In this document: piece by piece, positions 24,950-36,649 of the stretch
Numbering within the stretch: the first letter of the stretch is position 1
Layout: every line of letters begins with the position of its first letter
Assembly: GCA_963989385.1 (NCBI GenBank)
Contig: OZ022513.1
Coordinates: forward strand, 19,017,928-19,081,927
DNA: 64,000 nucleotides
Direction: 5' to 3'
From: Ctena decussata
Taxonomy: Eukaryota > Mollusca > Bivalvia > Lucinida > Lucinidae
Program-made: the position numbers and the translations under genes
Notes under the pieces: model-generated
Databases searched by the model: none
What the model was told of the DNA's origin: nothing
What the model saw: only the letters and a program-made list of their open reading frames with translations

Positions 24950-25920
24950 TATCTAATGGATAGGTAGACCATAAAATGTTTTTGGACTCGTATATTTCTT
25001 GTTCGTCCGTCAGCCTTGTACTTACAGTTATGTCTTTCCTCAAAAATTAATTGAAAGATTCTTCTCTAAATTCTGGGAAAACTTTTGGAGCTAGGGTACT
25101 TATATTTGGCATAGTGCTATGGGCTAATGTGTAGATAACATGATTACACCTACCTTTCGGGCTACTTTTGTAACATAAAAATGACTGAATTATGCCATTT
25201 TGTTAGCTTCGGCTTTTTCCAACTTTTGAACCATTAAACATGATTATCTGATTTTTAGTATGCTAATTTGATGCGTTGATCATTCTGACGTGTTGCATTA
25301 TACTGCCATCGTCAATACATTAGATTATAAGAATGATCTATTACTAAAAACTATAACTGCTGGGACTTTGATATTTCATAGCTGGCTAGATCATAAATGA
25401 TAGCAAATTTTTTGTCGGCTTTGTACTTAGAAATGTATGCCCCTTTTCGAAGAATTAAATGACAAATTGATACCTGAATTCTGGTACAAAGATAGAACTA
25501 AGAAGCTTATGATTTACCAGCTGCTAAGGACTAAGGGGTAGATCACCTGATTAACTTTCGGGCCAGTTTGGAAAAAATGACTGAATTTGGTCCCTTTGTT
25601 AGCGTTTGATTTTTCCCAACCTTTAAATCGTTTTGACCCAAAAAGATAATATTTAGTATACTAAGATATGACAATCATTCAAATGACAAGAACCGTAACT
25701 GCCGGGTCCTTTGTGATTCATAGCTGGATAGACCCAAACAACCCGCCCATATTTATGTTTCTTGTCTGTCAGCTTTGTACTTACAGACGTATGCCTTTTT
25801 GGAGAAATTAAATGAAAGATTATTCCTAAATTCTGGAAAAACGTTGGAGATAGGCTGTTCATATTTGGAATATTGTTATGGGAAAAAGTGTGTATCTCCT
25901 AATCAACTTTTGGGGTAATT
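24950..25920. repeat. Diverged tandem array T1 (~370-420 bp units)
   Basis: Units share CTTTGTACTTACAGA, AATTAAATGAAAGATT, GGGCTAAGGTGTAGAT-like strings and ATCATTCTGA. About two and a half units can be followed (near 24960, 25380 and 25740). The same family recurs at 41640-42740. Open frames here are incidental. Confidence 0.6.
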
Positions 25921-25923
25921 TTG

Positions 25924-27690
25924 TTATCCCCCGCCGAAGGCGGAGGGATATAGTTTTCTCCATGTCCGTCCGTCCGTCTGTCTGTCCGTCCTTCTGTCTG
26001 TCCGTCCGTCCTTCCGTCCGTCCGTCCGGAGCCATAAGTAATCAATGGATGCAATTTCATGAAACTTAAAATAAATATATATCACTATAACGCGCTGATG
26101 CCCATGAAGTTTCATCAATCTGGCTTCCGCAGTGCATGAGTTATTGCCCTTTAACGGACATAAAATTAATGAAATGAGTCATAACTAAGTAACCAATTAT
26201 CAAAACTTAATGAAACTTACACTGAATATGTATCACCATAATGCAGTTATGCACATAAAATTTCCTCAGAAGGGCATCAGTAGTGCATGAGTTATTGCCC
26301 TTTAATCAATTTATGGTTGATAAATTCAGCCATAACTAAGTAATCAATGATTAGAATTCTATGAAACTGATACTAAATATGTACCACCGTATATAACTCC
26401 ATAACACGGCGAAGCACATGAAGTTTTATCAGACTGGCTTCAGTAATGTATGAATTATTGCCCGTGAATTGCATAGAAAATCAATAAAATGAGCCATAAC
26501 TAAGTAACCAATTACTTAAACTTTATGAAACTTAAACTAAATATGTAGGGCTGGCGGATGGATATATTTTCCTCCATGTCCGTCAGTCCTGTCCGTCTGT
26601 CTGTCCATCTGTCTGTCCGTCCTTCCATCAAACTTATACTGAATATGTATCACCATAATGCAGTTATGCACATAAAATTTCCTCAGAAGGGCATCAGTAG
26701 TGCATGAGTTATTGCCCTTTAATCAATTTATGGTTGATAAATTCAGCCATAACTAAGAAATCAATGATTAGAATTCTATGAAACTGATACTAAATATGTA
26801 TCACCGTATATAACTCCATAACACGGCGAAGCACATGAAGTTTTGTCAGACTGGCTTCAGTAATGTATGAATTATTGCCCTTGGATTGCATAGAAAATCA
26901 ATAAACTGAGCCATAACTAAGTAACCAATTACTTAAACTTTATGAAACTTAAACTAAATATGTAGGGCTGGCGGATGGATATATTTTTCTCCATGTCCGT
27001 CAGTCCTGTCCATCTGTCTGTCCATCTGTCTGTCCCTCCTTCCATCCGTCCGTCCTTCCGTCCGTCCATCCGCAGCCATAACTAAGTAACCGCTGGAGAG
27101 AATTTCATGTAACTTATAACAAATATATAACTCTGTAACACGATGAAGTTATTAACATAGAGTTTCATCAGGGTGGCATGAGTAGTGCAGGAGTTATTGC
27201 CCTTGATTTGACTTAAAATCAATAAAATAAAACATAACAAAGTAACCAATGAACCGAATTTCATGAAACTTGTACTGAATATGTTTTACTATAGTTCAGT
27301 GATGTACAACAACTTTTGTTAGAATTGCATCCATAATGCTTGAGTTATTGCCCTTCAGTCAATTTAGTGTTAACGGATAGCACTTGAATGGGTTTATTTC
27401 CCATCATTACTAATTAATCAATGTTCATTATACCCCCTGCCTGAAGCTATGGGATTTAGTTTTATCCATGTCAGTCTGTCCATCCATTTGTCTTTCCATC
27501 TGTCCTTCCATCCGTCCATCCACCCAGAGCCATAACTACATAACCACTGAACAGAATTTCATGAAACTTAATTAAAATAAATATGTATCACTGTTACGTG
27601 CTGACCCACATGAAGTTTTGTCAAACTGGCTTCAGTAATACATGAGTAAACACCCATTTATTGAAATCAATTTCAAATTGTTACAATTGA
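25924..27690. repeat. Hairpin-started tandem array T2 with 417-bp direct duplication
   Basis: It starts with the palindrome TATCCCCCGCCGAAGGCGGA (continuing GGGATA) at 25926, followed by a CCGTCCGTCTGTC tract. Degenerate units then contain CATAACTAAGTAACCAAT, GAGTTATTGCCCTT and ATGAAACTTA about every 100-200 bp. 26224-26640 and 26641-27057 are a 417-bp tandem duplication, nearly identical. Variant hairpin or CCGTCC starts recur at 26551, 26968 and 27428. Confidence 0.7.
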
Positions 27691-29201
27691 ATGGTGCAAT
27701 GAATACTTTTATTGAGATCTCTTCAGCTGTGCTGAGTTATTGCTCTTTTATGGAGGATTTCAGCAAATTATTAAGAGGTAAATAATTTTGTTAGCATGTA
27801 TACAAGTCACACGGGCACAGCAGAGACATTAACATCATAAAGTAATGTGTCTCCCGTATTTTAATCCTTATCTCAGTGAACATTTGTGAGCCTTGTAGAC
27901 AAAGATCAGCCTGCATATCCTTGCAGAATGATGTTGGTCTGCATCGTTTGCTGCTTGTGTCAGTTTTAGGTGTTAATTGCTCTCAAATAGTGTATCTAGC
28001 TTGATGTTATCTGCATATCACACTTATATATAGCAGCTTCACAATTATATTTTGGGCTCTTTGGTTTCATGTAATATTTTAACATATACATATTCACCTG
28101 TATGCAATATTGAAATAGTCTGGAGTAACAGTTGTAGCTAGCTGCACTTTCTCATGACCTACCTCCTCGAGCATGTCTTAATTTTTGCTTCAGCTTCTGA
28201 AATACGTGCTTAAATCTCGCTTTCAACTGATGACACTTCTATTTCATTGGATTTGGTAAAGAAGAGCTTTGTGCAAAATCTGAATTTACTTAACAGAAAA
28301 AGTTTCCTAAACTTAGGAATAATAAAAAGACTTAGAACAATTTCAGAAAACATTTGCTTCTGTACAGGTACATGTATTTCTTTCAGACCTGAAAATTGCA
28401 GGTTTGAATCCTATGGTGAGAGGGATCAGCCATTACTAATTTTTTCAGGGCATTACATTAAGCGTCTAAAAAGTATGATTAACATTACTATTTTGCCACT
28501 GATATAATATAAACATGTTCTAATGAAACTAAACTTGTTTTTGTGCAAACTGAATTAAGGCATGTGTGGTGTGCCAGGAAACACCACCATACATATTCAC
28601 ATAATCATGTTTTGCCCTGCCATTTCTTGTTTTAAAAAATCATTGCAAAAGCTATATGTATCTGTTCTTCCTAGTGTTGTGCCGATGATCGACAATAGTA
28701 AAAATTTCATTGTTTTTACTGTCATGACTGATAATCAAATACAATTTTTCAGTAGTCGACTAACATTAGATACCATTTTAGGTAACATGCTTTTTCCTTT
28801 TATAGACCAATGAGTATATAATAAAAATTTCTGAAAAAAAATGTTATATGCCCTGTAAACTTTTACAGATTTGATATTTGACCTAAAGTATACCCCAAAC
28901 AGACCATTCTAAGATGTTAGAAAAGGTGAAAAAATACATGTTATTATACTTAATTTATAGTCGACATTTAGTTGATGATTGGTCACTTCAACAAAAGCAA
29001 GGATGGACTTCAAAATTTTTGCCTACTCTCAACACTAGTTCTACCCATTATAGTCCATATTGTTGTTTAGACTAGTTCTTGTGTAACATGAATATATGTG
29101 GTGGTGACTAAATGGTCATGGGTTTTTTTTAATGTTACTTGTCTTTGTATCACTGTATGTTTGCTTCCTCAACATATCCACACAAAACCTCTATTTCCAA
29201 A

Positions 29202-29388
29202 CAGGGCTTGACAAATTTATTGTCTGGCTGCCCGGGACAAGTCAAAATATTTCCTGGGCAAGTAAAATATTTTCTAACTTGCCCAGAAAAATGAATAAGC
29301 TACATAGGGAAAACTGAAGAATTTCAGTATTTTGGGGCAGAAGCTGTGTGCTGGACAAGTAGATCAAGTTTTGATTTGTCAAGCCCTG
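29202..29388. mobile_element. 187-bp MITE with perfect 15-bp TIRs
   Basis: CAGGGCTTGACAAAT at 29202-29216 and its exact reverse complement ATTTGTCAAGCCCTG at 29374-29388. The interior has nested half-palindromes (GACAAGT, CTTGCCCAG). The CAGGG terminus is hAT-like, but the flanking 8-mers do not match, so the superfamily is unproven. Confidence 0.7.
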
Positions 29389-30138
29389 CCAGATTGCAGA
29401 TGATGGTTCCCTTGTACCACATTTACAAATCTTTCTACAATCAGTGCAAAATAAGGCCAAGCTGCAAAGAAGTGCGAGCTGATCTTAGTTTCCACTGTTT
29501 GCAAGGACATTTTTAGTTTAGGGTTAATTTCTGATGGCTAATTTCTGTGGTTAATGGCTGTAGGAGGCTAGGAGTATTGGTTGATTATTGCTATCTTTTA
29601 TCTGAGCTTTGTGTAATTACCCTACATATTGGGAAACCTTTATCCGTTACTGAACTTGTACTAGAATTGAACCAAAAAATTTTTACTACCTTACCGTATA
29701 TACTGGGTTATAATGCTGGTGTTTGTCCTTCAAAAATTCCTGCAAATATGCAAATCAGTCTTGAGTATTTCAGCTATTCAATTTGTTTTTACTTACAAAA
29801 TAAATCCCAAAGATCAAGATCCATCTTACATGACGGCTCAAGATTTTTGAGTTTGTTGTTGAAGGGTGAACTTTTGTCTTGTAACTGAAGATATATGGTG
29901 GGTATCCAAAACTGCTGGTGGAATGGCAAATAGTGCAGGCCTTATTCAGATTTTTTTCGTAGGAACAGTGTGACCTGGGCCTACAATGTGAATAAGCATG
30001 TCTGTCCCAATGTTTAGGGGTCATTAGATAACATGTTGTTGTGCGATTAACACTACTTTATTTATTTTTTATACAAAATGCTTAGCAGCATTTTATGTCG
30101 CCTAAATAATTTCTGTGCAAAACTGCATGCCTAATTTC

Positions 30139-30283
30139 TGAAATTTTTATAGGAACGATTTGAAATTTTGCTCACACTGTCGCTTCCTTGCATTTTAACT
30201 CCTTATATTAAGACTTTGTTATATACTCTCAGAAATGCTTATAACAGTGTGAGCAAAATTTCAAATCCTTCGAATAAAAATTT
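30139..30283. repeat. Long hairpin, 24-bp perfect stem
   Basis: GATTTGAAATTTTGCTCACA through CTGT at 30157-30180 is the exact reverse complement of 30244-30267. Imperfect pairing extends outward to about 30139 and 30283. The 63-bp loop shows nothing else. Confidence 0.7.
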
Positions 30284-31012
30284 CAGCACCTGGGTAAATT
30301 TAGCATTATACCTTGCATGCTGTAAGTTACTATTTGTTGTTTCAATCAATGGGAAGACAGACTGTTCAGGGCAAGTTCAACAAAGAACCAGAAGGACTTC
30401 CTCAATACTTTTATATTCTCAGTGACCACCTGTTTGGGAAAGATCTGCTTGTACAGTTTACCATGCATGTCTTTTGTGAACTTTTGTCAATTTTTGTGTG
30501 TATGATTTTTTCCCTGTTGGTTTAGAGGGGAGGATGTGGGATTTGATTGTATTAATTCCTGATCATTGCTTATGTGTTTACTTTTCAAATTTAAAACTCA
30601 TCAGAGATTTTGAAATAAAAGAAATGGTTAAAAGTAAAAATAATTGTTTTCTTAGCGTCCAAACAGTCTTAGATATTTTTTTTTAATGTCCAACATATCA
30701 AATATTTTCTGCAATGGGCATTTGATTGTTGAATGTAAGATCACATTTCTTTGAACAGTCTGTCTTCTCACCAATGTACATGACTTTTTGAACCAATCTT
30801 GAAGAAAATTTTAGATGATGACTGATGTCCAGATGCACTATACTGTGACTTCCAGTTGACAGTGTAAGATATTTACATAGTGCCACTCACATCCATCCAG
30901 CTGATATATCTTTGAAAATGGTGGACAGCATTACAGCAGAAGTGAGTTACATTATAACTTAGAATTAATGCAGCCATTTCATAAGGCCCAAAATAAATAA
31001 TTGTTGGTTTCA

Positions 31013-31290
31013 CAGTTCATGGCAAAATTTCTTTAGGTTGCAAGGTTGAATTAATTTTTATGCCCCCCCCCCCCCACCCCCCCCCCCCCATCATGGTTGT
31101 CAAACATTAAGATTTGCTCCTGTCTGTCTCTGTGTCCATCTGTCCATTCATCACACGTTTAACAGTTCATGGCAAAATTTGTTCAGGTGGCAAGGTTGAA
31201 TTAATTTTTATGCCCCCCCCCCCAATCATGTTTCAAACATTAAGATTTGCTCCTGTCTGTGTGTCCATCTGTCCATTCATCACACTTCCC
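31013..31290. repeat. ~150-bp tandem duplication with poly-C tracts
   Basis: Two adjacent units start CAGTTCATGGCAAAATTT (31013 and 31162), each containing GGTTGAATTAATTTTTATG, then a C-run (31063 and 31213), CATTAAGATTTGCTCCTGTC and CCATCTGTCCATTCATCACA. Confidence 0.75.
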
Positions 31291-32677
31291 GGTATAAATC
31301 TTGGGTAATCAGCACCAAAAAAAGTTTTCAGTGAATTGTTTCCAACCATTATACATATTTTGTGGATATAATGAAGATGTGCAAGTAAGGTTTAGATACT
31401 GATGAAATCAGTTTTGGCAAAATTGCAGCTATTTCACCTGTTGTTTTCAGCTACTTTGGTCACACTCCGGGGGGTTTTGAAATTGGCATTTTCTATAATA
31501 TTTGAGGCGAAGGACATTGTGAGCATAATAAAATCATGCATGAGACATTTTGATTTAAATAAGTTGATTGAATTGTGGCTTTTAAAAACTTTGTAGTTGT
31601 GAGTTGTAATTATCAAGATAAAATATAAAGATTATCAGTTCTAAGGTTTTGTCTAGATTGATCCCAGGCTATATACAAAAGTATGGAAGATGTGCATATA
31701 ACATTTGCTTACATACCGCTGAGCCACTTGGGGAACGTCGTTAGGAGAATTGAACTGAACTGAACTGATATAACATTTGTGGAGATGCAATTAATTCTGT
31801 TCAAAATGCAGCATTTTGAGAGACAGTCAAAACAGACAGCTGTTTGAAGTAAGAGTTTGCTGATAGACAATTCAATGATGTACTCTGTCCAGTGACAGTG
31901 ACTGCATGGGGGCATCATTTGTGTCTCAGACAACTTATTTCTAGTATTGTATCATTTTAATGGAGACTATGGGAAGTCTTTGTAAATTCAATGTAAAATT
32001 TAGGAATTTTTGTACAATTACTGATAAAACTCATGGGTAGAAAGGTTTGAAGCAGGGGTTGGTGGGAAAATGGAAACACAGAATTTTCCTTCATAATAGC
32101 AGTGTGCACACCAGGGCAAATGTATGCATATATCAATTGGTGATATGTATATAGTCTTTCAGGTGCCTTGAGAAAACAAAACAAAGATCATGCCTGAGTT
32201 ATATATTAACAGATTTTGAAAGAATCGGTTTGCTTTAGGCCACATCCATCTACTAACTGGTACTCAAAATGCATTTAATTTGTCTCAGTGTAAACAGCTT
32301 ATGATTCTCCATGTATATATGTTGTGTTTCAGATATGGCAAATGAAATTTGGTTCAGATGCCATGCCACTACTTCATTTGTAAATATGATAATTATTGAC
32401 TATAAATACTCAGACAGGAATCCTTGAGGAAACAGTTTAGGTCCAGATCAGATCATGCCTCAGGATCAACTGGTAAGGCTCTAAGCTGTTAGCCTTGTGA
32501 AACACATCCCATGAAAGGAAACAAAGATTTGTCAAAATATATAGAAATGTAATTATTTGTACAAATGTAATAGATGAGGTGTCCGAGTATTTACTACAAG
32601 TGTGTTATTCAATAAAGCTATCCACTGTAACTGAATTGATACTTGCATACTCACCTCTCCATTTTCTTATTTTGCAG

Positions 32678-33334
32678 ATGCCATTACCCAGTTACCACCC
32701 AGAACAGCTAGTAGCACTGGTTGGTGATAAGAACACTGAGCTGCCAGATGATGTGGTTGAAGCTATGCTGAATATCATGAGGACACATGAAGATACAGAA
32801 TCTGCTCCCTATATCGGCAACTATACACCAGCACAGATTGAGTATTATTCTAAGCAGGGTCATCCACAATTAACACCGCTACCAGCAGATAGAGACATTA
32901 TACATATCCACAACTTAGGTAGACACTGGGTAACAACTTACTATAGTGCTGTGCAAAAAGCAGTGTATATATGTGACTCTCTAAAAACAAATATTCATAT
33001 GCAGAAAATTGAGGCACAAGTAAAAATGATATATGGAGATTTGTCTAGGATAATTGAACATGTGCCTGTCGTTCAACAAAATACTCAGCCATTATGTGGA
33101 CCTCTGGCAATAGCAGTTGCAGTGGCATATTTTCTCCACACTGATCATCAAGATTACATTTTGATTTATCAAAAGTGAACAGACATTTGAAAAATTGTAT
33201 TCGACAAGGGACAGTGATACAGTTTCCTACAGTTAACACTAATGAGCAATCATTATCTAGTTACTTTGCGTCTCAGTTTGAATTGCAGCAAAAAATGTCA
33301 AGAGAAAGTGAAAATAGCAACTGGAGAATGTGTT
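32678..33334 (+). pseudogene. Ulp1/C48-like cysteine protease domain of the Helentron
   Basis: The start was taken at the Met (MPLPSYHPEQLVALVG) just after a TTTTGCAG that could be a splice acceptor. The upstream frame is hydrophobic and unconvincing. Catalytic-type landmarks appear in the expected order: His in IHNLGRHWVTTYY, Asp in AVYICDSL, Gln in VPVVQQNTQ, Cys in PLCGPLAIAVAVAYF. The frame breaks at about 33165. A one-base shift continues as FDLSKVNRHLKNCIRQGTVI to 33334. In cells Ulp1-type enzymes process SUMO-like modifiers. In a transposon the role is unknown (self-processing of the polyprotein is one idea). All catalytic residues are present, but the gene is frameshifted. Confidence 0.65.
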
Positions 33335-33400
33335 AAGCATGGTAAAAGAAAATTAAAGAAAGAACTTGATCAAAAACGAAAACAAGAAATGCGCCTGAAA

Positions 33401-34340
33401 TTAACTGACATTGAAAGAAGGACACTAAAAGAAAAGGATATGATTCGCAAGAGACATGAAAGAGCAAATATGGTAGATAGACATAAAAGGCTTGACACAC
33501 AAAAGAATAGTGCCAGAAAAAAGAAAGACAGACAGAAAAAACTAAACCTAGAAAAGCAGGTTGAAAAAGAAAAGGATGTGTTAAGGATGAGAAGGGAATA
33601 CAGTAACAAAACAGACTTGGAAAAGCAAATTCATAAGGATAAAAACACTGCAAGAAAGAAAAATGAAAGGGAAATAAAAACTGAATGTGAAAAAGATATA
33701 TGTAGAGAAAAGGACAGGGCTAGAAAAAGATGTGAAAGATATGAAAAAACAGACAGTGAAAAGGATATAGCAAGAGAAAAAAGCAGTGCTAGTAAAAGAA
33801 CTAAAAGGTATGAGATGAAGGACAGTGAAAAAGATATATTGAGAGAAAAGGATGGGGCTAGTAGGAGATGTAAAAGAGATGAAAAACCAACTCTGAAAAA
33901 GAAGTATTAAGAGAAAAGGACAGGATTTGTAAGAGATCAAAACAATATGAAAAAACAGACAGTGAAAAAGAAATATTGAGAGAAAAGGACAGGACTAGTA
34001 AGAGATCAAAAAGATACAAAAAGATGGAAAGTGAAAAAGAAATATTGAGAGAAAAGGACAGGGCTAGCAAGAGATCTAAAAGAAACTAAAAGATGGAAAG
34101 TGCAAAAGCAATATTGAGAGAAAAGGATAGGGCTAGTAGGAGATGTAAACGAGATGAAAAAACAAAATGCGAAAAAGAAATCTTGAGAGAAAAGGACAGG
34201 ACTAGTAAAAGATTTAAAAGACATGAGAAAACAGACAATGAAAAGGAATTAGCTAGAGAAAAAGACAGTGTTAGAAAGAAATATAAAAGGTCTGCAAAAA
34301 CTGATGCTGAAAAAGATATCTTCAGGGAAAGTGATGCATA
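33401..34340 (+). pseudogene. Tandem 23-aa Lys/Arg/Glu repeat region of the Helentron protein
   Basis: About 13-14 units of 69 bp, consensus KTDSEKDILREKDRASKRSK plus RYE, run head to tail. Early units (33401-33600) are diverged, later ones are near-copies. The strongly alternating charge predicts a long alpha-helix or coiled coil that could bind nucleic acid or mediate multimerisation. Two breaks: a frameshift near 33890 and a TAA at 34087-34089 (after KRN). Similar RK-rich repeats precede Helitron helicases in other animals, as I recall. Minus-strand frames over this region are artefacts of its composition. Confidence 0.75.
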
Positions 34341-34446
34341 AGAAAAAGAATCAAACGTCATGAAAAATCTTCATTTGATAATATGATAGACAGAGAACGA
34401 GAAACAACCAGTCGAAGAAATTTAAGAAACTCACCATCTGTACAAC

Positions 34447-35107
34447 TTGATTCAGTTTCACCGAGCTATTAAAGATGGTGCTCTATATGAGTGTAATTGC
34501 TGTGCTAGACTTATGTTCAGAGGTTCTGTTTTAAAATACGTCTCTTCCAGGTACAAAAATCAAGATCTGATTAGAAATATTATGACAATTAGGAGAGAGA
34601 GTACAACAGATTGGATCTGCTAAACGTGTGACAATGCATTGAAAAAAAAACTCTATTCCATCTTTGTGTCTAACAAATAACCTCTCTTTAGAAAGTATTC
34701 CCCAGGAACTACAGCGCTTGACCTCACTGGAACGTCAGCTTATCAGTCAGATGTTGCCCTTTATGAAAGTTGTTGCTCTACATACTGGTGCATAACACAA
34801 AATAAGTGGTCAGGTTGTGTTAGTTCCGGCTGACCTTTCCAAAGTTAGCACAAGTCTTCCAAGAAATACAGCAAGTGCACAATTAATCACATTAGCACTT
34901 AAAAGGAGGCTGTCTGACAAGCATCCATATCACCAACAGATTATCAGACCAAGCTAAGTTAATGAAGCTATCGGCTACCTCAAGTCTCACTCACCACTTT
35001 ATTCTCAAGTGCAAGTGGACTCCAACTGGGAACAACATAGTGCTGAACAGTCAGCAGAACTTTGGCAGGCAGTAAGTTCTCAGAATATTGATAGTTTAGA
35101 AGCTTAA
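34447..35107 (+). pseudogene. DUF6570-like Cys domain upstream of the Rep
   Basis: One frame reads through with four TAA codons: LIQFHRAIKDGALYECNCCA, WIC-stop-TCDNAL, a shift in the A-run near 34645, NNLSLESIPQELQRLTSLER, QLISQMLPFMKVVALHTGA, then VVLVPADLSKVSTSLPRNTA. The CxxC ... WICxTC cysteines and the LxLExxLISxxxPFMK pattern are what I associate with DUF6570, which sits just before Helitron_like_N in animal elements. It is likely zinc-binding; function unknown. Confidence 0.6.
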
Positions 35108-36649
35108 GTGGAAGGTGTTCAACAGCAGGACACCCTTGGTGTTGACACCAGTAGTTTTAATGCTGACAAAAAGGATACAGGTGAAGTCACTGACAGTGAG
35201 GACGAGGTTGATTGTGACAATCCATTTGAAATCCAAGAAGAACTTCAAAATAAAGCTTCATTAAATGCTGTAACATGTGTTCAGCCAATGAATGGACCAG
35301 AGGTTCAGACTAGAAACATACTGAATATAGCACCAGCAGAAGGTCAGACACCTACAACATCCTATAAGCAGCCGGAATGGGAAGCTCTCAGTTTTCCAAA
35401 ACTGTTCCCAACTGGTTTAAACACTTACAACACAAATCGTTCTACTAAACTTAGTTTGAAGAAATACTTTAATCAGAGACTAACAAACAAAGACACCAGA
35501 TTTTCAGAAACTACAGAATAAATATTTCAGGCTCTTGATACTACAGAAAGAGAACAGCTTCAAAATAGTATATCACTGACAACCAGAAAGACTTTACAAA
35601 ATGATGTTAATGCAGGACAGCTAAAAGATCCAGGAAGACTGACCCGATTGTTAACTACAGACCAGCTCTATACATCGTTTAAAAATATTCATGCTACCCC
35701 ACAGTACTGGCAGCAGATGCAGCTAGATATGCTAGCGAAATTGCGACAACTTGGTCCTTACACTTTCTTTCTCACAGGATCAGCAGCGGAGTTCCACTGG
35801 GTTGAGGTAATACAAATTGTTGCAAAGCAGTATGGTACTAATTTGTCCGATCAGGAAATTGAAAACATAGACTGGGCTACAAAAAGATCCTGGTTACAGA
35901 GAAATCCAGTTACAGTCGCTCGACAAATTGACTTCATCTTTGAGCAGTTATTTAGTAAAGTCATCTTGAGTGGCGCTCATCCCATTGGCCAGATTCTTAA
36001 TTATGACAAAAGGAAGGAAATGCAGGGAAGGGGAACGGAGCATTTTCACTGTGCACATCATGTAAAAGATTCCCCCAAGCTGGATAAAAACACTGATGAG
36101 GAATGTATTCAGTTCGTTGATAAATATATAACATGTGAAATGCCAGATCCTGAAACAGATGAAGAACTGTGCCATTCAGTTCAGAGACAAGGCCACCACC
36201 ACACAAGAACATGTAAGAAAAATAAAAATAAAGTCTGCAGATTCTCTTACCCTAGAACACCATCACCTCAGACACTGATAGCACGTGTACCCGAAGGAGA
36301 AGAGAGCAGTACAGTTAAAAAGGATGCAAGTTTAGTCCTCAGAAGGTCCATGATATTGTTGCATCCGTCGATGTTGAGCTGGGTGGACTGATAAGACTAG
36401 ATATATTATTGCAAAGGGCTGGTGTATCAAGGGATTTATATTTGTCTGCATTACAGGTTGCCCAAAGAAGAACAACTGTTATCATGAAAAGATCTCCACA
36501 AGAAATTATGGTGAATAATTACAACAGAACCATATTACGAGCATTGAGAGCAAACATGGATATACAATATATCACAAATATCTGGGCCTGTATAGCTTAC
36601 TTAACTTCATATATTTGCAAGCCAGAACAAGAGCTGTCGCCTGACAGCA
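35108..36649 (+). pseudogene. HUH-Y2 Rep nuclease domain (Helitron_like_N) of the Helentron
   Basis: Starts after a TAA. EWEALSFPKLFPTGLNTYN marks the domain entrance. A TAA at 35519 interrupts. 35648-36391 carries FLTGSAAEFHWVEV, the HUH metal-binding motif as GTEHFHCAHHV (His-Phe-His at 36041-36049) and the Cys/His-rich GHHHTRTCKKNKNKVCRFSY. A one-base shift near 36335 moves the frame. 36409-36649 then gives NYNRTILRALRANMDIQYIT and the two-tyrosine motif YLTSYICK (Tyr codons 36598 and 36610). In this family the tyrosines nick DNA and hold the 5' end during rolling-circle transfer. Both catalytic motifs survive, but the coding sequence is cut at 36649 by an insertion. Confidence 0.82.

Larger units (their letters stand above)
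27691..32677. other. 5-kb stretch without recognised gene
   Basis: Frames of up to 113 aa (29547-29888) lack any recognised motif, and their codon content looks like AT-rich noncoding DNA. Contents identified: a degenerate bivalve repeat near 27885-27940, two small inverted-repeat elements, poly-C tracts with a tandem duplication and an R1-tail relic near 30420-30560, listed where informative. The Helentron 5' end probably lies in the last kilobase. Confidence 0.4.

Noticed and set aside
24950..27690. CRISPR-like or satellite interpretation of the spaced repeats
   Set aside because: Units are long and diverged, there are no short repeats with unique spacers, and the context is eukaryotic.
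29547..29888. 113-aa plus-strand frame as a gene
   Set aside because: No domain, no homologous look, no splice or regulatory context, surrounded by repeats.
33333..34361. Several overlapping minus-strand frames rich in Phe, Ser and Leu
   Set aside because: Antisense of the 69-bp charged repeat array. Length is due to repeat periodicity.
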